DNA from: Rhodobiaceae bacterium
Lineage (GTDB): Bacteria; Pseudomonadota; Alphaproteobacteria; Rhizobiales; NORP267
Length of the DNA: 61,768 nucleotides
Direction of reading: 5' to 3'
NCBI GenBank assembly: GCA_020441905.1
Contig: JAGRLG010000020.1
Coordinates: forward strand, 1-61,768
Shown piece after piece: positions 19,703 to 29,884 of this stretch. A program made the position numbers and the translations under genes. Within the stretch, counting starts at the first letter, position 1, and each line of letters opens with the position of its first letter. The notes below the pieces were generated by a model. The model saw only the letters and a program-made list of their open reading frames with translations, ran no database searches and had not been told where the DNA came from.

Positions 19703-20581
19703 ATGGCCAGATCGGTACTCGGCATTATCGGCGGTTCGGGAATCTACGATCTTCCAGGGCTTGAGAATGCCCGCTGGGAGGCGGTGTCCGGTCCCTGGGG
19801 GGCGGCGTCGGACGAGCTGCTTTTCGCCGGACTGGACGGGCTCGACCTCGTATTCCTGCCGCGCCATGGCCGCGGCCACCGCCTGTCGCCGTCCGATATC
19901 AATTACCGCGCAAATATCGACGCCTTGAAGCGCGCCGGGGTCACCGATCTCGTTTCGGTTTCAGCCTGTGGCTCCTTCCGCGAGGAACTGGCGCCGGGCA
20001 CATTCGTGCTGGTCGACCAGTTCATCGACCGGACGGTGAAGCGCGAATCGAGCTTTTTCGGCGCCGGGCTGGTCGCCCATGTCTCGATGGCCCATCCGGT
20101 CTCGCCGGGGCTGGTGGACCTGATCGAGGCGGCGGCGAAGGGCGAGGGGATCCGATACGCCCGCGGCGGCACCTATGTCGCCATGGAGGGGCCGCAATTT
20201 TCGTCTCTCGCCGAATCCCTGCTCTACAAGTCCTGGGGCTGCGATGTCATCGGCATGACCAATATGCCGGAGGCCAAGCTGGCGCGCGAGGCCGAGCTTG
20301 CCTATGCCTCGGTGGCGATGGTGACCGACTATGATTGCTGGCACCCGGACCATGACCATGTCGTGGTGGCCGATATCATCAAGGTGCTGATGGACAACGC
20401 GGAAAAAGCCCAGCGCCTGGTCACCCGCCTGGCCCGCGATTTCCCGCGCCAGCACCCCCCCTGTGCCGTTGGCGCCGACCGCGCGCTCGATACCGCCATC
20501 ATCACCGCGCCGGAGGCCCGCGATCCGGCGCTGGCGGCCAAGCTGGATGCGGTGGCCGGCCGGGTTCTGAACGCGGGCTAG
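19703..20581 (+). CDS. mtnP: S-methyl-5'-thioadenosine phosphorylase
   Basis: 292 residues; splits methylthioadenosine with phosphate into adenine and methylthioribose-1-phosphate. Family features: IGGSGIYDLPGLE at the N-terminus, FLPRHGRGHRLSPSDINYRA, GTYVAMEGPQFSSLAES and MTNMPEAKLAREAELAYAS. The use of a phosphorylase means no MtnK kinase is needed. It opens a plus-strand set with apt, mtnA and an aldolase. The stop overlaps a convergent small gene by three bases. Confidence 0.95.
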   Translation: MARSVLGIIGGSGIYDLPGLENARWEAVSGPWGAASDELLFAGLDGLDLVFLPRHGRGHRLSPSDINYRANIDALKRAGVTDLVSVSACGSFREELAPGTFVLVDQFIDRTVKRESSFFGAGLVAHVSMAHPVSPGLVDLIEAAAKGEGIRYARGGTYVAMEGPQFSSLAESLLYKSWGCDVIGMTNMPEAKLAREAELAYASVAMVTDYDCWHPDHDHVVVADIIKVLMDNAEKAQRLVTRLARDFPRQHPPCAVGADRALDTAIITAPEARDPALAAKLDAVAGRVLNAG

Positions 20582-20781
20582 TAGCGCCCGCCCATCATCC
20601 CGCCCATGAAGCCGACACCGCCGAACAGGGCGCCGAACAGGCCTATGAGCACCGCCATGATCAGCCATACGATGATGGCGGCGGGAATGGCGGCAAGGCC
20701 GAACTTGACAAAAAGCACGATCAGCCGGCCAAAGGAAATGTCGATATCGGTCAGGACGACCCGGTTTTCTTGCTCGCTCAC
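20578..20781 (-). CDS. small membrane protein, unknown
   Basis: 67 residues starting at a GTG (20781): a short polar N-terminus, one long hydrophobic stretch ([20 protein letters not shown]) and a Gly/Met-rich tail ([14 protein letters not shown]). No family recognised. It sits on the opposite strand between mtnP and apt, sharing three stop bases with mtnP. An upstream ATG at 20880 would overlap the apt start, so the GTG is preferred. Confidence 0.5.
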   Translation of the reverse strand: MSEQENRVVLTDIDISFGRLIVLFVKFGLAAIPAAIIVWLIMAVLIGLFGALFGGVGFMGGMMGGRY

Positions 20782-20879
20782 GGCGGAGGCCCTTTCGTAG
20801 GACAAGGGATGTGGGCATAAGGTGGAGGAACACCGGGGCCGGCACAAGGGCGCGAGGAAGAAGAGGACAGGAACTGGCA

Positions 20880-21425
20880 ATGGACCTGCGCAACGGTTTT
20901 GAGATCAAACGCTATATCCGCACCATTCCCGACTACCCCAAGCCCGGCATCCAGTTCCGCGACGTCACCACGTTGCTGGCCGATCCGCACGGCTTTCGCG
21001 CTGCGGTCGATGAATTGCTGTGGCCGTTTCTGAAAGTGGATATCGACCATGTCGTCGGCATCGAGGCGCGCGGCTTCATACTCGGCGGCGCCATCGCCCA
21101 TGAACTGGGCAAGGGCTTCGTGCCGGTGCGCAAGAAGGGCAAGCTGCCGGGCAAGACCATCGGCCAGGACTACACGCTGGAATATGGCGTCGATACGGTC
21201 GAGATTCATGCCGATGCTATCGGCAAGGGCGACAAATGCCTGCTGGTCGACGACCTCATCGCTACCGGCGGCACTGCCCAGGCGGCGCTCGATCTCATCC
21301 ACCGCTCCGGCGGCGAGGTGGTGGCGGCCTGTTTCGTCATCGACTTGCCGGACCTTGGCGGGGCCGGCAGGCTGCGGGAGGCGGGCATCAAGGTGCACCG
21401 CCTGGTGGAGTTCGAGGGCGACTGA
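20880..21425 (+). CDS. apt: adenine phosphoribosyltransferase
   Basis: 181 residues; makes AMP from adenine and PRPP. The PRPP-binding motif is [14 protein letters not shown], and [15 protein letters not shown] and [20 protein letters not shown] are family signatures. Its position between mtnP and mtnA is meaningful: mtnP releases adenine, which apt can recycle. The ATG at 20880 has a purine-rich AGAGGACAGGA upstream. Confidence 0.96.
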   Translation: MDLRNGFEIKRYIRTIPDYPKPGIQFRDVTTLLADPHGFRAAVDELLWPFLKVDIDHVVGIEARGFILGGAIAHELGKGFVPVRKKGKLPGKTIGQDYTLEYGVDTVEIHADAIGKGDKCLLVDDLIATGGTAQAALDLIHRSGGEVVAACFVIDLPDLGGAGRLREAGIKVHRLVEFEGD

Positions 21426-21460
21426 GGCCGGCAAAAGGCGGCGCCGATCCGGGGCTGAAA

Positions 21461-22558
21461 ATGAAAATCGAGGGTAGGTCCTACCGCACTATCTGGCCAA
21501 GCTGCGGCGGCGCGGCGGTCGATATCATAGACCAGACGCGCCTTCCCCATGAATTGGTGATCGCGCGGCTGGAGACGGCCGAGGACGCGGCGCGCGCCAT
21601 TTCCACCATGCAGGTGCGCGGGGCGCCGCTGATCGGCGCCACGGCGGCTTATGGCATGTGGCTGGCATGTCTGGCAGATTCCGGCGACGGCGCGCTGGAT
21701 GGTGCCCATGACAGGCTGCTGGCGACGCGGCCGACAGCGATCAACCTGCGCTGGGCGCTGGAGGAGATGCGGGCCAGCTTGCGCAATCTGGCGCCGGAAA
21801 GCCGCGCCGGGGCGGCTTTGGCGCGCGCCAATGCCATTGCCGACGAAGATGCCGCCACCTGCGAGGCCATAGGCGGACACGGGCTTGAACTGATCCGCGA
21901 GGCGGCGGCGCGAAGGAAGGGCGGCGGGCCGGTCAATGTGCTGACGCATTGCAATGCCGGCTGGCTGGCGGCGGTGGATTGGGGCACGGCGCTGGCGCCG
22001 GTCTACAAGGCTTTTGAAGCGGGCATCGATATCCATGTCTGGGTTGACGAAACCCGGCCGCGCAACCAGGGCGCGGCGCTGACCGCCTTCGAGCTTGGCC
22101 ATCACGGCGTGGCGCATACCGTCATCGCCGACAATGCCGGCGGCCACCTGATGCAGCGGGGCGAGGTCGATCTGGTCATTGTCGGCACCGACAGGACCGC
22201 CGCCAATGGCGATGTCGCCAACAAGATCGGCACCTATCTGAAAGCCCTGGCGGCTCATGACAACGGCGTGCCGTTCTATGTCGCGCTGCCCCATGCGACC
22301 ATCGACTGGACCATCGCCTCGGGGGCCGATATTCCCATCGAGGAGCGCGGCGGCGAGGAAGTGACTCATATGCGCGGGCGGATGGCGGGCGGCGACATGG
22401 TGGAGATAGAGATTTCGGCGCCGGGCAGCCCGGCCGCCAATCCGGCCTTCGACGTCACCCCGGCGCGCCTCGTCAGCGGCTTGATCACCGAGCGCGGCGT
22501 TTGCGCCGCCAGCCGGGAAGGGCTGCTGTCGCTTTACCCGGAGCGCGCCGATGGCTGA
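21461..22558 (+). CDS. mtnA: S-methyl-5-thioribose-1-phosphate isomerase
   Basis: 365 residues; converts methylthioribose-1-phosphate to the ribulose-1-phosphate form. The catalytic Cys is in [10 protein letters not shown] and the catalytic Asp in [28 protein letters not shown] and [11 protein letters not shown] are further signatures that separate it from eIF2B relatives. It follows apt by 35 bases and overlaps the aldolase gene by eight. Confidence 0.95.
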   Translation: MKIEGRSYRTIWPSCGGAAVDIIDQTRLPHELVIARLETAEDAARAISTMQVRGAPLIGATAAYGMWLACLADSGDGALDGAHDRLLATRPTAINLRWALEEMRASLRNLAPESRAGAALARANAIADEDAATCEAIGGHGLELIREAAARRKGGGPVNVLTHCNAGWLAAVDWGTALAPVYKAFEAGIDIHVWVDETRPRNQGAALTAFELGHHGVAHTVIADNAGGHLMQRGEVDLVIVGTDRTAANGDVANKIGTYLKALAAHDNGVPFYVALPHATIDWTIASGADIPIEERGGEEVTHMRGRMAGGDMVEIEISAPGSPAANPAFDVTPARLVSGLITERGVCAASREGLLSLYPERADG

Positions 22559-23204
22559 TGGGCGGGCGAAAAGCGAGGCCGAAACGCGGCGCGAGGTAGT
22601 GGAAACGGCGCGCGCCATGTCGGCAGGCGGCTTGTCGCCGGGGCGCAGCGGCAATGTTTCGGCGCGCTTTGGCGCCGGCATGCTGATCACGCCTTCCGGC
22701 GTTGCCTATGAGGGCCTGGCGCCCGCGGATATCGTATTTGTGGGAGGCGACGGCGCGGCCCAGGCGCACCGCTACCGCCCCTCCAGCGAATGGCGCTTTC
22801 ACCTCGCCGTCTATGGGGCGCGGCGCGAGGCCGGGGCCATCGTCCATGCCCATTCGCGCCATGCTACGGTGCTGGCCTGCGCGGGCAGGCCCATTCCCGC
22901 CTTTCACTACATGGTGGCGGCGGCGGGCGGCAGCGACATTCGCTGTGCGCCTTATGCCACTTTCGGCACAAGCGAACTTGCAAGCAATGTGGTGGCGGCT
23001 CTTGACGGGCGGCGCGCCTGCCTGATGGCGCATCACGGCCAGCTTGCCTTTGGCGACAGCCTGGCGGCGGCGCTCGGCCTGGCGCGGGAAGTTGAGGAAC
23101 TGGCGGCGCAATATTGCGAACTCTTGAAGATCGGCGGTGTTGGCATCCTCGACGAGGACGAGATGGCGCGGGTGCTGGAACGCTTCAAGGACTATGGCGC
23201 CTAG
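22551..23204 (+). CDS. class II aldolase, fuculose-1-phosphate aldolase type; candidate methylthioribulose-phosphate aldolase
   Basis: 217 residues of the class II aldolase/adducin family. Features: [30 protein letters not shown], the metal-binding [13 protein letters not shown] and [11 protein letters not shown]. Coupled to mtnA by an 8-base overlap. Two roles fit: a Rhodospirillum rubrum Ald2-like enzyme that cleaves methylthioribulose-1-phosphate to dihydroxyacetone phosphate and methylthioacetaldehyde, or MtnB dehydratase of the methionine salvage cycle. The SSEWxxH and [10 protein letters not shown] segments look more aldolase-like, and no mtnC/D/W genes are near, so I favour the aldolase. 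Confidence 0.78.
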   Translation: MADGRAKSEAETRREVVETARAMSAGGLSPGRSGNVSARFGAGMLITPSGVAYEGLAPADIVFVGGDGAAQAHRYRPSSEWRFHLAVYGARREAGAIVHAHSRHATVLACAGRPIPAFHYMVAAAGGSDIRCAPYATFGTSELASNVVAALDGRRACLMAHHGQLAFGDSLAAALGLAREVEELAAQYCELLKIGGVGILDEDEMARVLERFKDYGA

Positions 23205-23213
23205 GGTGCGGCC

Positions 23214-23702
23214 CTAGCCGGAGGCCGTTCCTGGCCGGCGCTCGAAGATGCCCTTGCCGCGGAAGGTGAGCACGGTCTCGCCGTTCTGGTTGACCGCCTC
23301 GTTGTCGAAAAAGACGATGCCGCGGTCGGGGCGCGACTTGAAGATGCGCTTGTCGGCGATGGTGGCGCGATAGGTCAGGGTGTCGCCGGCCTTGACCGGC
23401 CTCAGCCATTTCAGGTCTTCCAGCCCCGGCGAGGGTCCGATCGGCACCACCGGCTTGCCTGCGGCGCGCAGCCTGTCGCCGGCGTCATCGACATAGGCGA
23501 CAAAGAGCTTCATGAACACCGCCATGGTCAGCCAGCCGCTGGCGATGATGTCGCCGAACAGGCTCTTTTTCGCCTCATCGCGGTCGAGGTGGATGGCCTG
23601 GCGGTCATAGCGCTCGGCGAACCACAGCATTTCCTCGATGGTGAAGGTGTGGCTGCCGAACTCGGCCGAGGTGCCGACCTCGATGTCCTCGAAATAGAAC
23701 AT
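23214..23702 (-). CDS. MaoC-like (R)-hydratase, second copy
   Basis: 162-residue hotdog-fold MaoC protein. The hydratase-like region YDRQAIHLDRDEAKKSLFGD ends in IIASGWLTMAVF, matching the D-x4-H / S-G dyad pattern of the family. The substrate is unknown; enoyl-thioesters are usual. Its ATG overlaps the stop of the preceding copy by one base (TAATG), so the pair is co-translated. The two copies share layout but differ in sequence, suggesting a heterodimer or separate substrates. Confidence 0.85.
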   Translation of the reverse strand: MFYFEDIEVGTSAEFGSHTFTIEEMLWFAERYDRQAIHLDRDEAKKSLFGDIIASGWLTMAVFMKLFVAYVDDAGDRLRAAGKPVVPIGPSPGLEDLKWLRPVKAGDTLTYRATIADKRIFKSRPDRGIVFFDNEAVNQNGETVLTFRGKGIFERRPGTASG

Positions 23703-24217
23703 TATTCGCTCGCCCCGGCGCTGGCGGCGCCTTGCGCTCGACCGTCCTCCAGCCCGGCCATGACGCTGGCGCGGGTGAGGAACATCTGGGTGCCGATCAT
23801 GTCGAGAACGGCATCGCCGTGCTGGTTCTTGAGCACCCATTCGAAGCGGCACATGCCGATATTGGGGCGGCTTTTCGACATGCGCTTGGACAGGCAGCTG
23901 CGGTCCATCCGCAGCACGTCGCCAGCGCGCACCGGGCGCAGCCATTTGACCTCCTCGACGCCGGGCGCCGACATGCCGGCGGAGCGGGTCAGATAGCCGT
24001 CGCACATCAGCCGCATGGCGATGGCGCAGGTGTGCCAGCCGGAGGCGGACAGGCCGCCAAGCATGGACTTGGCGCCGGCCTCCTCGTCGAGATGCATGGG
24101 CTGTGGATCATAGCGCGAGGCGAATTCCTTGATTTCCTCCGCCTCCACCTCGTAGCTGCCGGGGAAGGTGACGGTTTCCTTGTCGTGGAAATCCTCGAAA
24201 TAGAATTCGGCGTCCAT
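23702..24217 (-). CDS. MaoC-like (R)-hydratase, first copy
   Basis: 171 residues, hotdog fold. YDPQPMHLDEEAGAKSMLGG and LSASGWHTCAIAM carry the hydratase motif. Longer N-terminal region than the downstream copy. It lies 21 bases after ychF and probably belongs to the same long transcript, which is a common arrangement in this bacterial group. Confidence 0.85.
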   Translation of the reverse strand: MDAEFYFEDFHDKETVTFPGSYEVEAEEIKEFASRYDPQPMHLDEEAGAKSMLGGLSASGWHTCAIAMRLMCDGYLTRSAGMSAPGVEEVKWLRPVRAGDVLRMDRSCLSKRMSKSRPNIGMCRFEWVLKNQHGDAVLDMIGTQMFLTRASVMAGLEDGRAQGAASAGASE

Positions 24218-24238
24218 GCCTGTTCCGGTTTGTCTGTG

Positions 24239-25336
24239 TCAGACGGCGAACTTGAACAAAAGCACATCGCCATCCTTGACGATATAGTCCTTGCCCTCGT
24301 CGCGCGCCTTGCCTGCCTCCTTGGCGCCGTGCTCGCCGCCAAGGGCGATGAAATCATCATAGGCTATGGTCTGGGCGCGGATGAAGCCGCGCTCGAAATC
24401 GGTGTGGATGACACCGGCCGCCTTGGGCGCGGTGGAGCCGTGGCGCACGGTCCAGGCGCGGGCCTCCTTTGGCCCGGCGGTGAAATAGGTGATCAGCCCG
24501 AGGAGGGCATATCCGGCACGAATGAGCTGGTCGAGGCCGGCTTCGGCAAGGCCGAGGGCTTCCATGTATTCGCGCCGCTCAGTCTCGTCGAGCTGGGCCA
24601 GCTCGGCCTCGATCTTGGCCGAAATGACCACCGCGCCGGCGCCTTCCGCCTTGGCCCTTTCGGCCACCGCCTGTGTGAAGGCGTTGCCGCTGGCGGCGCT
24701 GTCCTCATCGACGTTGCAGACATAGAGCACCGGCTTGGAAGTCAGCAGGTTGAGGGCCCTGAAGTCGCGCTTTTCGTCGGGCGCGACCTCGACCATGCGC
24801 GCCGGCTTGCCCTCGCGCAGCAGCGCCAGGGCGCGTTCGACCAGTACCATCTGCGCCTTGGCATCCTTGTCGCCGCCACGGGCCCGTTTCTCCAGGCCGG
24901 GCAGGCGCTTTTCCAGGCTCTCCAGATCGGCGAGCATGAGTTCGGTTTCCACCGTCTCGGCGTCGGCCAGCGGGTCGATGCGGCCCTCGACATGGGTGAT
25001 GTCATCATTCTCGAAGCAGCGCAGCACATAGGCGATGGCATCGACTTCGCGGATATGGGCGAGGAACTGGTTGCCAAGGCCCTCGCCCTTCGAGGCGCCG
25101 CGCACCAGACCGGCAATATCGACAAAAGTCAGACGGGTGGGAACGGTACGCGCCGACTTGGCGATCCTGGCGATGGCCTCGAGGCGCGGGTCGGGAACCC
25201 CGACCTCGCCGACATTGGGCTCTATGGTGCAAAAAGGAAAATTTTCCGCCTGGGCCGCCGCGGTGCGGGTCAGGGCGTTGAAAAGGGTCGACTTGCCCAC
25301 ATTGGGCAGGCCCACAATGCCGCATTTGAATCCCAT
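24239..25336 (-). CDS. ychF: redox-regulated ATPase YchF
   Basis: 365 residues, Obg-related P-loop protein that binds ribosomes and prefers ATP. Visible: [15 protein letters not shown] (Walker A), [40 protein letters not shown] (G3 plus G2 region), and NVDE in place of NKxD, the YchF feature that gives ATP preference. The TGS domain is at the C-terminus ([17 protein letters not shown]). Two bases after pth. Confidence 0.96.
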   Translation of the reverse strand: MGFKCGIVGLPNVGKSTLFNALTRTAAAQAENFPFCTIEPNVGEVGVPDPRLEAIARIAKSARTVPTRLTFVDIAGLVRGASKGEGLGNQFLAHIREVDAIAYVLRCFENDDITHVEGRIDPLADAETVETELMLADLESLEKRLPGLEKRARGGDKDAKAQMVLVERALALLREGKPARMVEVAPDEKRDFRALNLLTSKPVLYVCNVDEDSAASGNAFTQAVAERAKAEGAGAVVISAKIEAELAQLDETERREYMEALGLAEAGLDQLIRAGYALLGLITYFTAGPKEARAWTVRHGSTAPKAAGVIHTDFERGFIRAQTIAYDDFIALGGEHGAKEAGKARDEGKDYIVKDGDVLLFKFAV

Positions 25337-25338
25337 GT

Positions 25339-25965
25339 CTATTCGCTCTGTTCGCCTCGCGCCGGCTTTTCGGCGGGCTTTTTCTGCTTGTCTCCTTCGC
25401 CGCCAAGGGCGAGGGCGATCTTATTCATGAAGCCGGCGCCGTCGCCCCTGGCAAGCAGGGCGGCATTGCCGGCGATGGCTTCAATCATCGGCTCAAGCCA
25501 GGCGGCATCGGCCTTGGCGAAGTCGCGCAGCACATGGCCATGGACCTGCTCCCTGGCTCCGGGGTGCCCGACGCCGACACGGACCCGGACAAAATCGGGG
25601 CCGATATGGTTGGCGATCGACCTCAGCCCGTTATGGCCGGCCATCCCGCCGCCGGTCTTGACCCGCAGCTTGCCGGCGGCGAGGTCGATTTCGTCATGGA
25701 TGACGGTGACCGCATCGGGGCCGAGCTTGAAAAAGCGCATCGCTTCGCCAACCGAGCGTCCCGATTCGTTCATATAGGTCATGGGCTTGAGCAGCAGACA
25801 CTTGCTGCGGCCGAGCAGGCCCTCCGCGCATTGGCCCTGAAAGCGGCTGCGCCACGGCGAAAAGCCGTGGCGCGCATGGATGGCATCGAGCGCCATGAAG
25901 CCGACATTGTGCCGGTTCTGGGCATAGCGCTCGCCCGGATTGCCGAGGCCAACCAGAATCAGCAT
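25339..25965 (-). CDS. pth: peptidyl-tRNA hydrolase
   Basis: 208 residues; frees tRNA from stalled peptidyl-tRNA. Signatures: [20 protein letters not shown] (with the catalytic His), [17 protein letters not shown], and [20 protein letters not shown] Lys/Ala-rich C-terminal tail extends past the core. It lies between rplY and ychF, the usual order in alphaproteobacteria. Confidence 0.96.
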   Translation of the reverse strand: MLILVGLGNPGERYAQNRHNVGFMALDAIHARHGFSPWRSRFQGQCAEGLLGRSKCLLLKPMTYMNESGRSVGEAMRFFKLGPDAVTVIHDEIDLAAGKLRVKTGGGMAGHNGLRSIANHIGPDFVRVRVGVGHPGAREQVHGHVLRDFAKADAAWLEPMIEAIAGNAALLARGDGAGFMNKIALALGGEGDKQKKPAEKPARGEQSE

Positions 25966-26014
25966 CGGCCTTTACCGCGAGGCTGCAAGGGGGCAGGCCG
26001 GAGCCTGCCGCCGA

Positions 26015-26662
26015 CTAGTCCTCGTCCTCTTCATCGCCTTCGGCCTCGCCCTCGATCTCAGCCTCATCGCCTTCCTCGGCCTCTTCACTCTTGAGCCCGG
26101 CCGGGGCGGCAACGGTGGCGACGGTGAAGTCACGGTCGGTGATGGTCGGCGTGACGCCCTCGGGCAGCGAGATCGCCGAAATATGCAGTGAATCGCCGAT
26201 GTCGAGGCCGGTCAGATCGGCCACCAGATGATCCGGGATCATGTCGGCAAGGCAGCTCAGCTCGACTTCGTGGCGCACGATGTTGAGAACACCGCCGCGC
26301 TTGATGCCGGGAGAGGCTTCCTCGTTGATGAAGTGGACCGGAACCGCGACATCGAGGCGGGTGTGCTCGCCAAGACGCAGGAAATCCACATGGACCGGAA
26401 AATCGCGCACCGGATCGAACTGCACGTCGCGCGGCAGAACCCGCGTCTTGGTGCCGTCGACATCGATGGCGAACAGGGTGGTCAGGAAATGGCCGGTACC
26501 GAGAAGCCTGGTCAGCTCCTTGCGGTCGATGGCGATCGCGGTGGGGGACTGCTTGTTTCCATAAATGACGGCCGGGATAAGGCCGGCACGGCGCGTCGCT
26601 CGGGCGGCCCCCTTGCCGACCCTCTCGCGCGCCGTGGCTTTCAGCTCGACGACGTTTGACAT
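26015..26662 (-). CDS. rplY: 50S ribosomal protein L25 (Ctc type)
   Basis: 215 residues: an N-terminal 5S rRNA-binding L25 domain ([20 protein letters not shown]) plus the TL5/Ctc extension and an acidic tail of about 30 residues, mostly Glu and Asp. The ATG at 26662 has a GGAG ribosome-binding site six bases upstream. Same strand as prs and pth. Confidence 0.94.
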   Translation of the reverse strand: MSNVVELKATARERVGKGAARATRRAGLIPAVIYGNKQSPTAIAIDRKELTRLLGTGHFLTTLFAIDVDGTKTRVLPRDVQFDPVRDFPVHVDFLRLGEHTRLDVAVPVHFINEEASPGIKRGGVLNIVRHEVELSCLADMIPDHLVADLTGLDIGDSLHISAISLPEGVTPTITDRDFTVATVAAPAGLKSEEAEEGDEAEIEGEAEGDEEDED

Positions 26663-26812
26663 GTTGTTCTCCAAAAAGATCCAACGACGGCCCATGCCGC
26701 CGTTTCGCGCCGCGCCGCCTCCAGGGGTGCGGGGCGCGGCAACCGGCGGCTTATAGCGCCAAAGCGCGGTGCTGACAATGGCAGGGCGGTGCCCGCCCGA
26801 TGAAGGCCCGGC

Positions 26813-27745
26813 CTAGTGGAACAGACTGGAGACCGACTTTTCCTGCGCCGTGCGCAATACCGCCTCGGCGATCAGCGGCGCGATGGTTATGACGCGGATA
26901 TTCGAGGCGTTGCGCACCGAGTCGGTGGCCTCGATCGAGTCGGTGATCACCAGTTCCTTGAGCCGGGACGCGGCAATGCGGTCGACGGCGGCCCCGGAGA
27001 GCACGCCATGGGTGATATAGGCCGAAACATCGGTGGCGCCCTTGGCGAGCAGGGCCTCGGCGGCGTTGCACAAGGTGCCGCCCGAATCGACGATATCGTC
27101 GACCAGGATGCAGGAACGCCCGTCGACGTCGCCGATGATGTTCATCACCTCGCTTTCGCCGGCGCGCTCGCGCCGCTTGTCGACGATGGCCAGCGATGCG
27201 CCGATGCGCTTGGCCAGTCCGCGCGCGCGCACCACGCCGCCGACATCGGGGGACACCACCATGACCGAGTTGAGCTTGAAGTGGTCGTGAATGTCGCGAA
27301 CGATGGTGGGCGCGGCATAGAGATTGTCGGTCGGGATATCGAAAAAGCCCTGGATCTGGCCGGCATGCAGATCCAGCGTCAGCACGCGATCGGCGCCCGC
27401 CTCGGTAATCAGATTGGCCACCAGCTTGGCGGAAATCGGTGCCCTCGGCCCGGGCTTGCGGTCCTGCCTGGCATAGCCGAAATAGGGGATGACGGCGGTG
27501 ATGCGGCGCGCCGAGGCGCGGCGCAGGGCATCGATGATGATGAGCAGTTCCATCAGGTGGTCATTGGCGGGGAAAGAGGTCGACTGGATGATGAAGACAT
27601 CCTCGCCGCGCACATTTTCCTCGATCTCGACAAAGATCTCCATGTCGGCAAATCGGCGCACCACGCATTTGGTTAGCGGCGTATCGAGATAATTCGCGAT
27701 TGCTTCCGCAAGTGCGCGGTTTGAATTGCCCGCGACCAGTTTCAT
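26813..27745 (-). CDS. prs: ribose-phosphate pyrophosphokinase
   Basis: 310 residues; makes PRPP, the substrate of apt 6 kb away and of purine, pyrimidine, His and Trp synthesis. Motifs: [37 protein letters not shown], and the PRPP loop [13 protein letters not shown]. The start is the ATG at 27745 ([20 protein letters not shown]), the conserved opening; 150 bases separate it from rplY. Confidence 0.96.
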   Translation of the reverse strand: MKLVAGNSNRALAEAIANYLDTPLTKCVVRRFADMEIFVEIEENVRGEDVFIIQSTSFPANDHLMELLIIIDALRRASARRITAVIPYFGYARQDRKPGPRAPISAKLVANLITEAGADRVLTLDLHAGQIQGFFDIPTDNLYAAPTIVRDIHDHFKLNSVMVVSPDVGGVVRARGLAKRIGASLAIVDKRRERAGESEVMNIIGDVDGRSCILVDDIVDSGGTLCNAAEALLAKGATDVSAYITHGVLSGAAVDRIAASRLKELVITDSIEATDSVRNASNIRVITIAPLIAEAVLRTAQEKSVSSLFH

Positions 27746-27923
27746 CGCCTCGCCCCCATATTTGCCGAAGAATGCCGCCAGACCACCGGCGGCGCTGCCA
27801 GACCGTTCAGGCATCTGGTGCCTGCCGGGCCGGTTCTAACAGCGCCCCGAATGGCTGTAAACACGCTCTCTCGGCCTGTGAAGAACGCACCGCGAAGCTT
27901 TGCCAGCGGGCCTGGTGGCGGAG

Positions 27924-28700
27924 CTAGGGACGCAGCATGATGGCCGACACCTGGCGGCCATAGTCGCCCTCGCCGCGATGGGTTGCGCGGCGGAAGGAAA
28001 ACAGGCGGTCCTCCTCGCTATAGGTGCACAGGCGGATGGTGGCGATGCCGCCGATCTGCGCCGACGCCAGGCGGTGTTCAACATAGCCGGGCAGGTCGAA
28101 ATGTGGTTTCCCGGCGCCGCCGGTGCTGAAAAAGGCCTCGGCGGAGGCATCTTTTTTCAGGAACGCGGCGCGGAAATCCTCGCCAACCTCGTAGGCGCCG
28201 GCGCAGATCGCCGGGCCGATTGCGGCCCTCAGGCGCGCGCGCGCCGCGCCCAGCGATTCCATGGCGGCGATCGCCGATTCGAGCACGCCGCCAAGCGCGC
28301 CGCGCCAGCCGGCATGGGCGGCGGCGACGACGCCGGCCTCCGGCTCGGCGAAAAGGACAGGCACGCAATCGGCGCTGGAAACCGCGAGCGCGAAGCCGGC
28401 GCGGCGGGTGACCAGGGCGTCGGCCTGCGGCCCCTGCGGCCCCGGCACGAAGGGTTTCTCGACGATGAATGCCGTGGCCGAGTGGATCTGGTAGGGGGTC
28501 AGGAAGTTTTCTGCCCCGGCGCCGATGGCGGCGGCGGCGCGGGCGCGGTTTTCCTTCACCGCCACCGGGTCGTCGCGCGAGCCGATACCGCAGTTCAGGC
28601 TGTCATAGATACCGTTCGAGACGCCGCCCCGGCGGGTGAAAAAGCCGTGGGTGATGCCGGCGAGGCCGGTGAGATTCGGGGCTGTAAGGAAATCAGCCAT
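27924..28700 (-). CDS. pgeF: peptidoglycan editing factor PgeF / multicopper polyphenol oxidase-like
   Basis: 258 residues of the YfiH/laccase-domain family. Zinc-site and signature segments: HGFFTRRGGVSNG, TPYQIHSATAF, CVPVLFAE and VAAAHAGWRGAL. The E. coli relative corrects L-serine errors in peptidoglycan precursors. I use the ATG at 28700; a TTG at 28760 would overlap the methyltransferase stop (TTGA) and add 20 residues, so coupling to the upstream gene is possible with either start. Confidence 0.88.
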   Translation of the reverse strand: MADFLTAPNLTGLAGITHGFFTRRGGVSNGIYDSLNCGIGSRDDPVAVKENRARAAAAIGAGAENFLTPYQIHSATAFIVEKPFVPGPQGPQADALVTRRAGFALAVSSADCVPVLFAEPEAGVVAAAHAGWRGALGGVLESAIAAMESLGAARARLRAAIGPAICAGAYEVGEDFRAAFLKKDASAEAFFSTGGAGKPHFDLPGYVEHRLASAQIGGIATIRLCTYSEEDRLFSFRRATHRGEGDYGRQVSAIMLRP

Positions 28701-28756
28701 GGCCGCCACGGGTTGAAAGGAAGGAGCGGGCAGGATCCCGCCTGGCGAAGGCGGTG

Positions 28757-29884
28757 TCAATCGGCGTTGCCACCAGGCACGCTCTCGCCGCCGCTTCGGG
28801 GCGGGAAGGGCGGCGGCGCGCCGAGGTTCGGCGCGGTCAGGCAGGCAACCTTGAACAGGGCACCCATCTGGTCCGGGCTGACGAGGCGGGCCAGGGCGAG
28901 TTCGATCTCGCCCGCCTTGTCGGGCCGCGCCGTCATCAGCTTGCGTGCGCGCATGGCGATGCCGAGTTCGCTCAAGAACGCCGCCTGGGAAATCGGCCCC
29001 CAGGCGCTGGCGCCGGCCGCCGTGGCGGCTGCCGCGAGGGCGGTAAAATCGACATGGGAGGTGAGGTCGGCCTGGCCCGGATCGGCCAGCGGGTCGGCAT
29101 AGGCGTGGGCCTTCAGGGCCTGGAAGGTGTCGCCGGTGGCGGGGCCTGAGAATCCGTAGTCGATGATGAGGGCGCAGCCGCCGAAACGCGCCAGCCGGGC
29201 GCCGACCTCGCGCGCCGCGGCCTCGCGTTCGGGCGCGGTTTCAAGAATTGCGCCGTCCGGCGACCCGCGCAGCGCCGGCGGTATGTCCGATTCGGCGACC
29301 GGGTCCGGCGCAAGGGTCCATTGCAGCGCGCCTTGCGGCGAAAGGGAAATGCGGCGCTCGAACCAGCCGCCGCCCCGGTGCTGGACCTGGCGCAGCGGCA
29401 AGGCATCGAAAAATTCGTTGGCGACCAGCAGCATCGGGCCGTCAGGCAGGGTGGAAAGGGATTCGTGCCAGAAAATTCCGGCCGCCAGCGGGGCAAGGGT
29501 GTCGCGCTGGCGCTGCCTCAAGGCCGGGCTGGTTTCGACCAGGTGGACCGTGGCGGCTTCGAGAAATCCCGGCACAAGCCTGGCGACGCGAAGGATATCG
29601 GCCATCAGGGTGCCGCGCCCCGGCCCCGGCTCGACCAGCAGGACAGACGAGGGGCGGCCCATTTCAGCCCACATATGGGCGCACCAGGCGCCGACGATCT
29701 CGCCGAAAAGCTGGCTCACCTCAGGCGCGGTGATGAAATCCCCCGAAGCGCCGAAGGGATCGCGGGTGGCGTAGTAGCCATCGCCACTGCCATCGCCCAG
29801 CGCCAGGCGCATATAGTCGTCGATGCCGATCGATCCTTGCTGCGCGATGCGGGCGCGAATCCTGTCTGCCACCGGGGCGTTCAT
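28757..29884 (-). CDS. SAM-dependent methyltransferase, NDUFAF7/MidA family
   Basis: 375 residues related to the mitochondrial complex I assembly factor NDUFAF7, an arginine methyltransferase for NDUFS2. Visible: [34 protein letters not shown], the AdoMet-binding [18 protein letters not shown], and [14 protein letters not shown]. The ATG at 29884 overlaps the lgt stop (ATGA). Bacterial function is not established; the NuoD target is inference. Confidence 0.9.
   Translation of the reverse strand: MNAPVADRIRARIAQQGSIGIDDYMRLALGDGSGDGYYATRDPFGASGDFITAPEVSQLFGEIVGAWCAHMWAEMGRPSSVLLVEPGPGRGTLMADILRVARLVPGFLEAATVHLVETSPALRQRQRDTLAPLAAGIFWHESLSTLPDGPMLLVANEFFDALPLRQVQHRGGGWFERRISLSPQGALQWTLAPDPVAESDIPPALRGSPDGAILETAPEREAAAREVGARLARFGGCALIIDYGFSGPATGDTFQALKAHAYADPLADPGQADLTSHVDFTALAAAATAAGASAWGPISQAAFLSELGIAMRARKLMTARPDKAGEIELALARLVSPDQMGALFKVACLTAPNLGAPPPFPPRSGGESVPGGNAD

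Noticed and set aside
23732..25777. 681-residue open frame antisense to maoC, ychF and pth
   Set aside because: The opposite strand holds three well-recognised genes with correct starts; this is a base-composition shadow.
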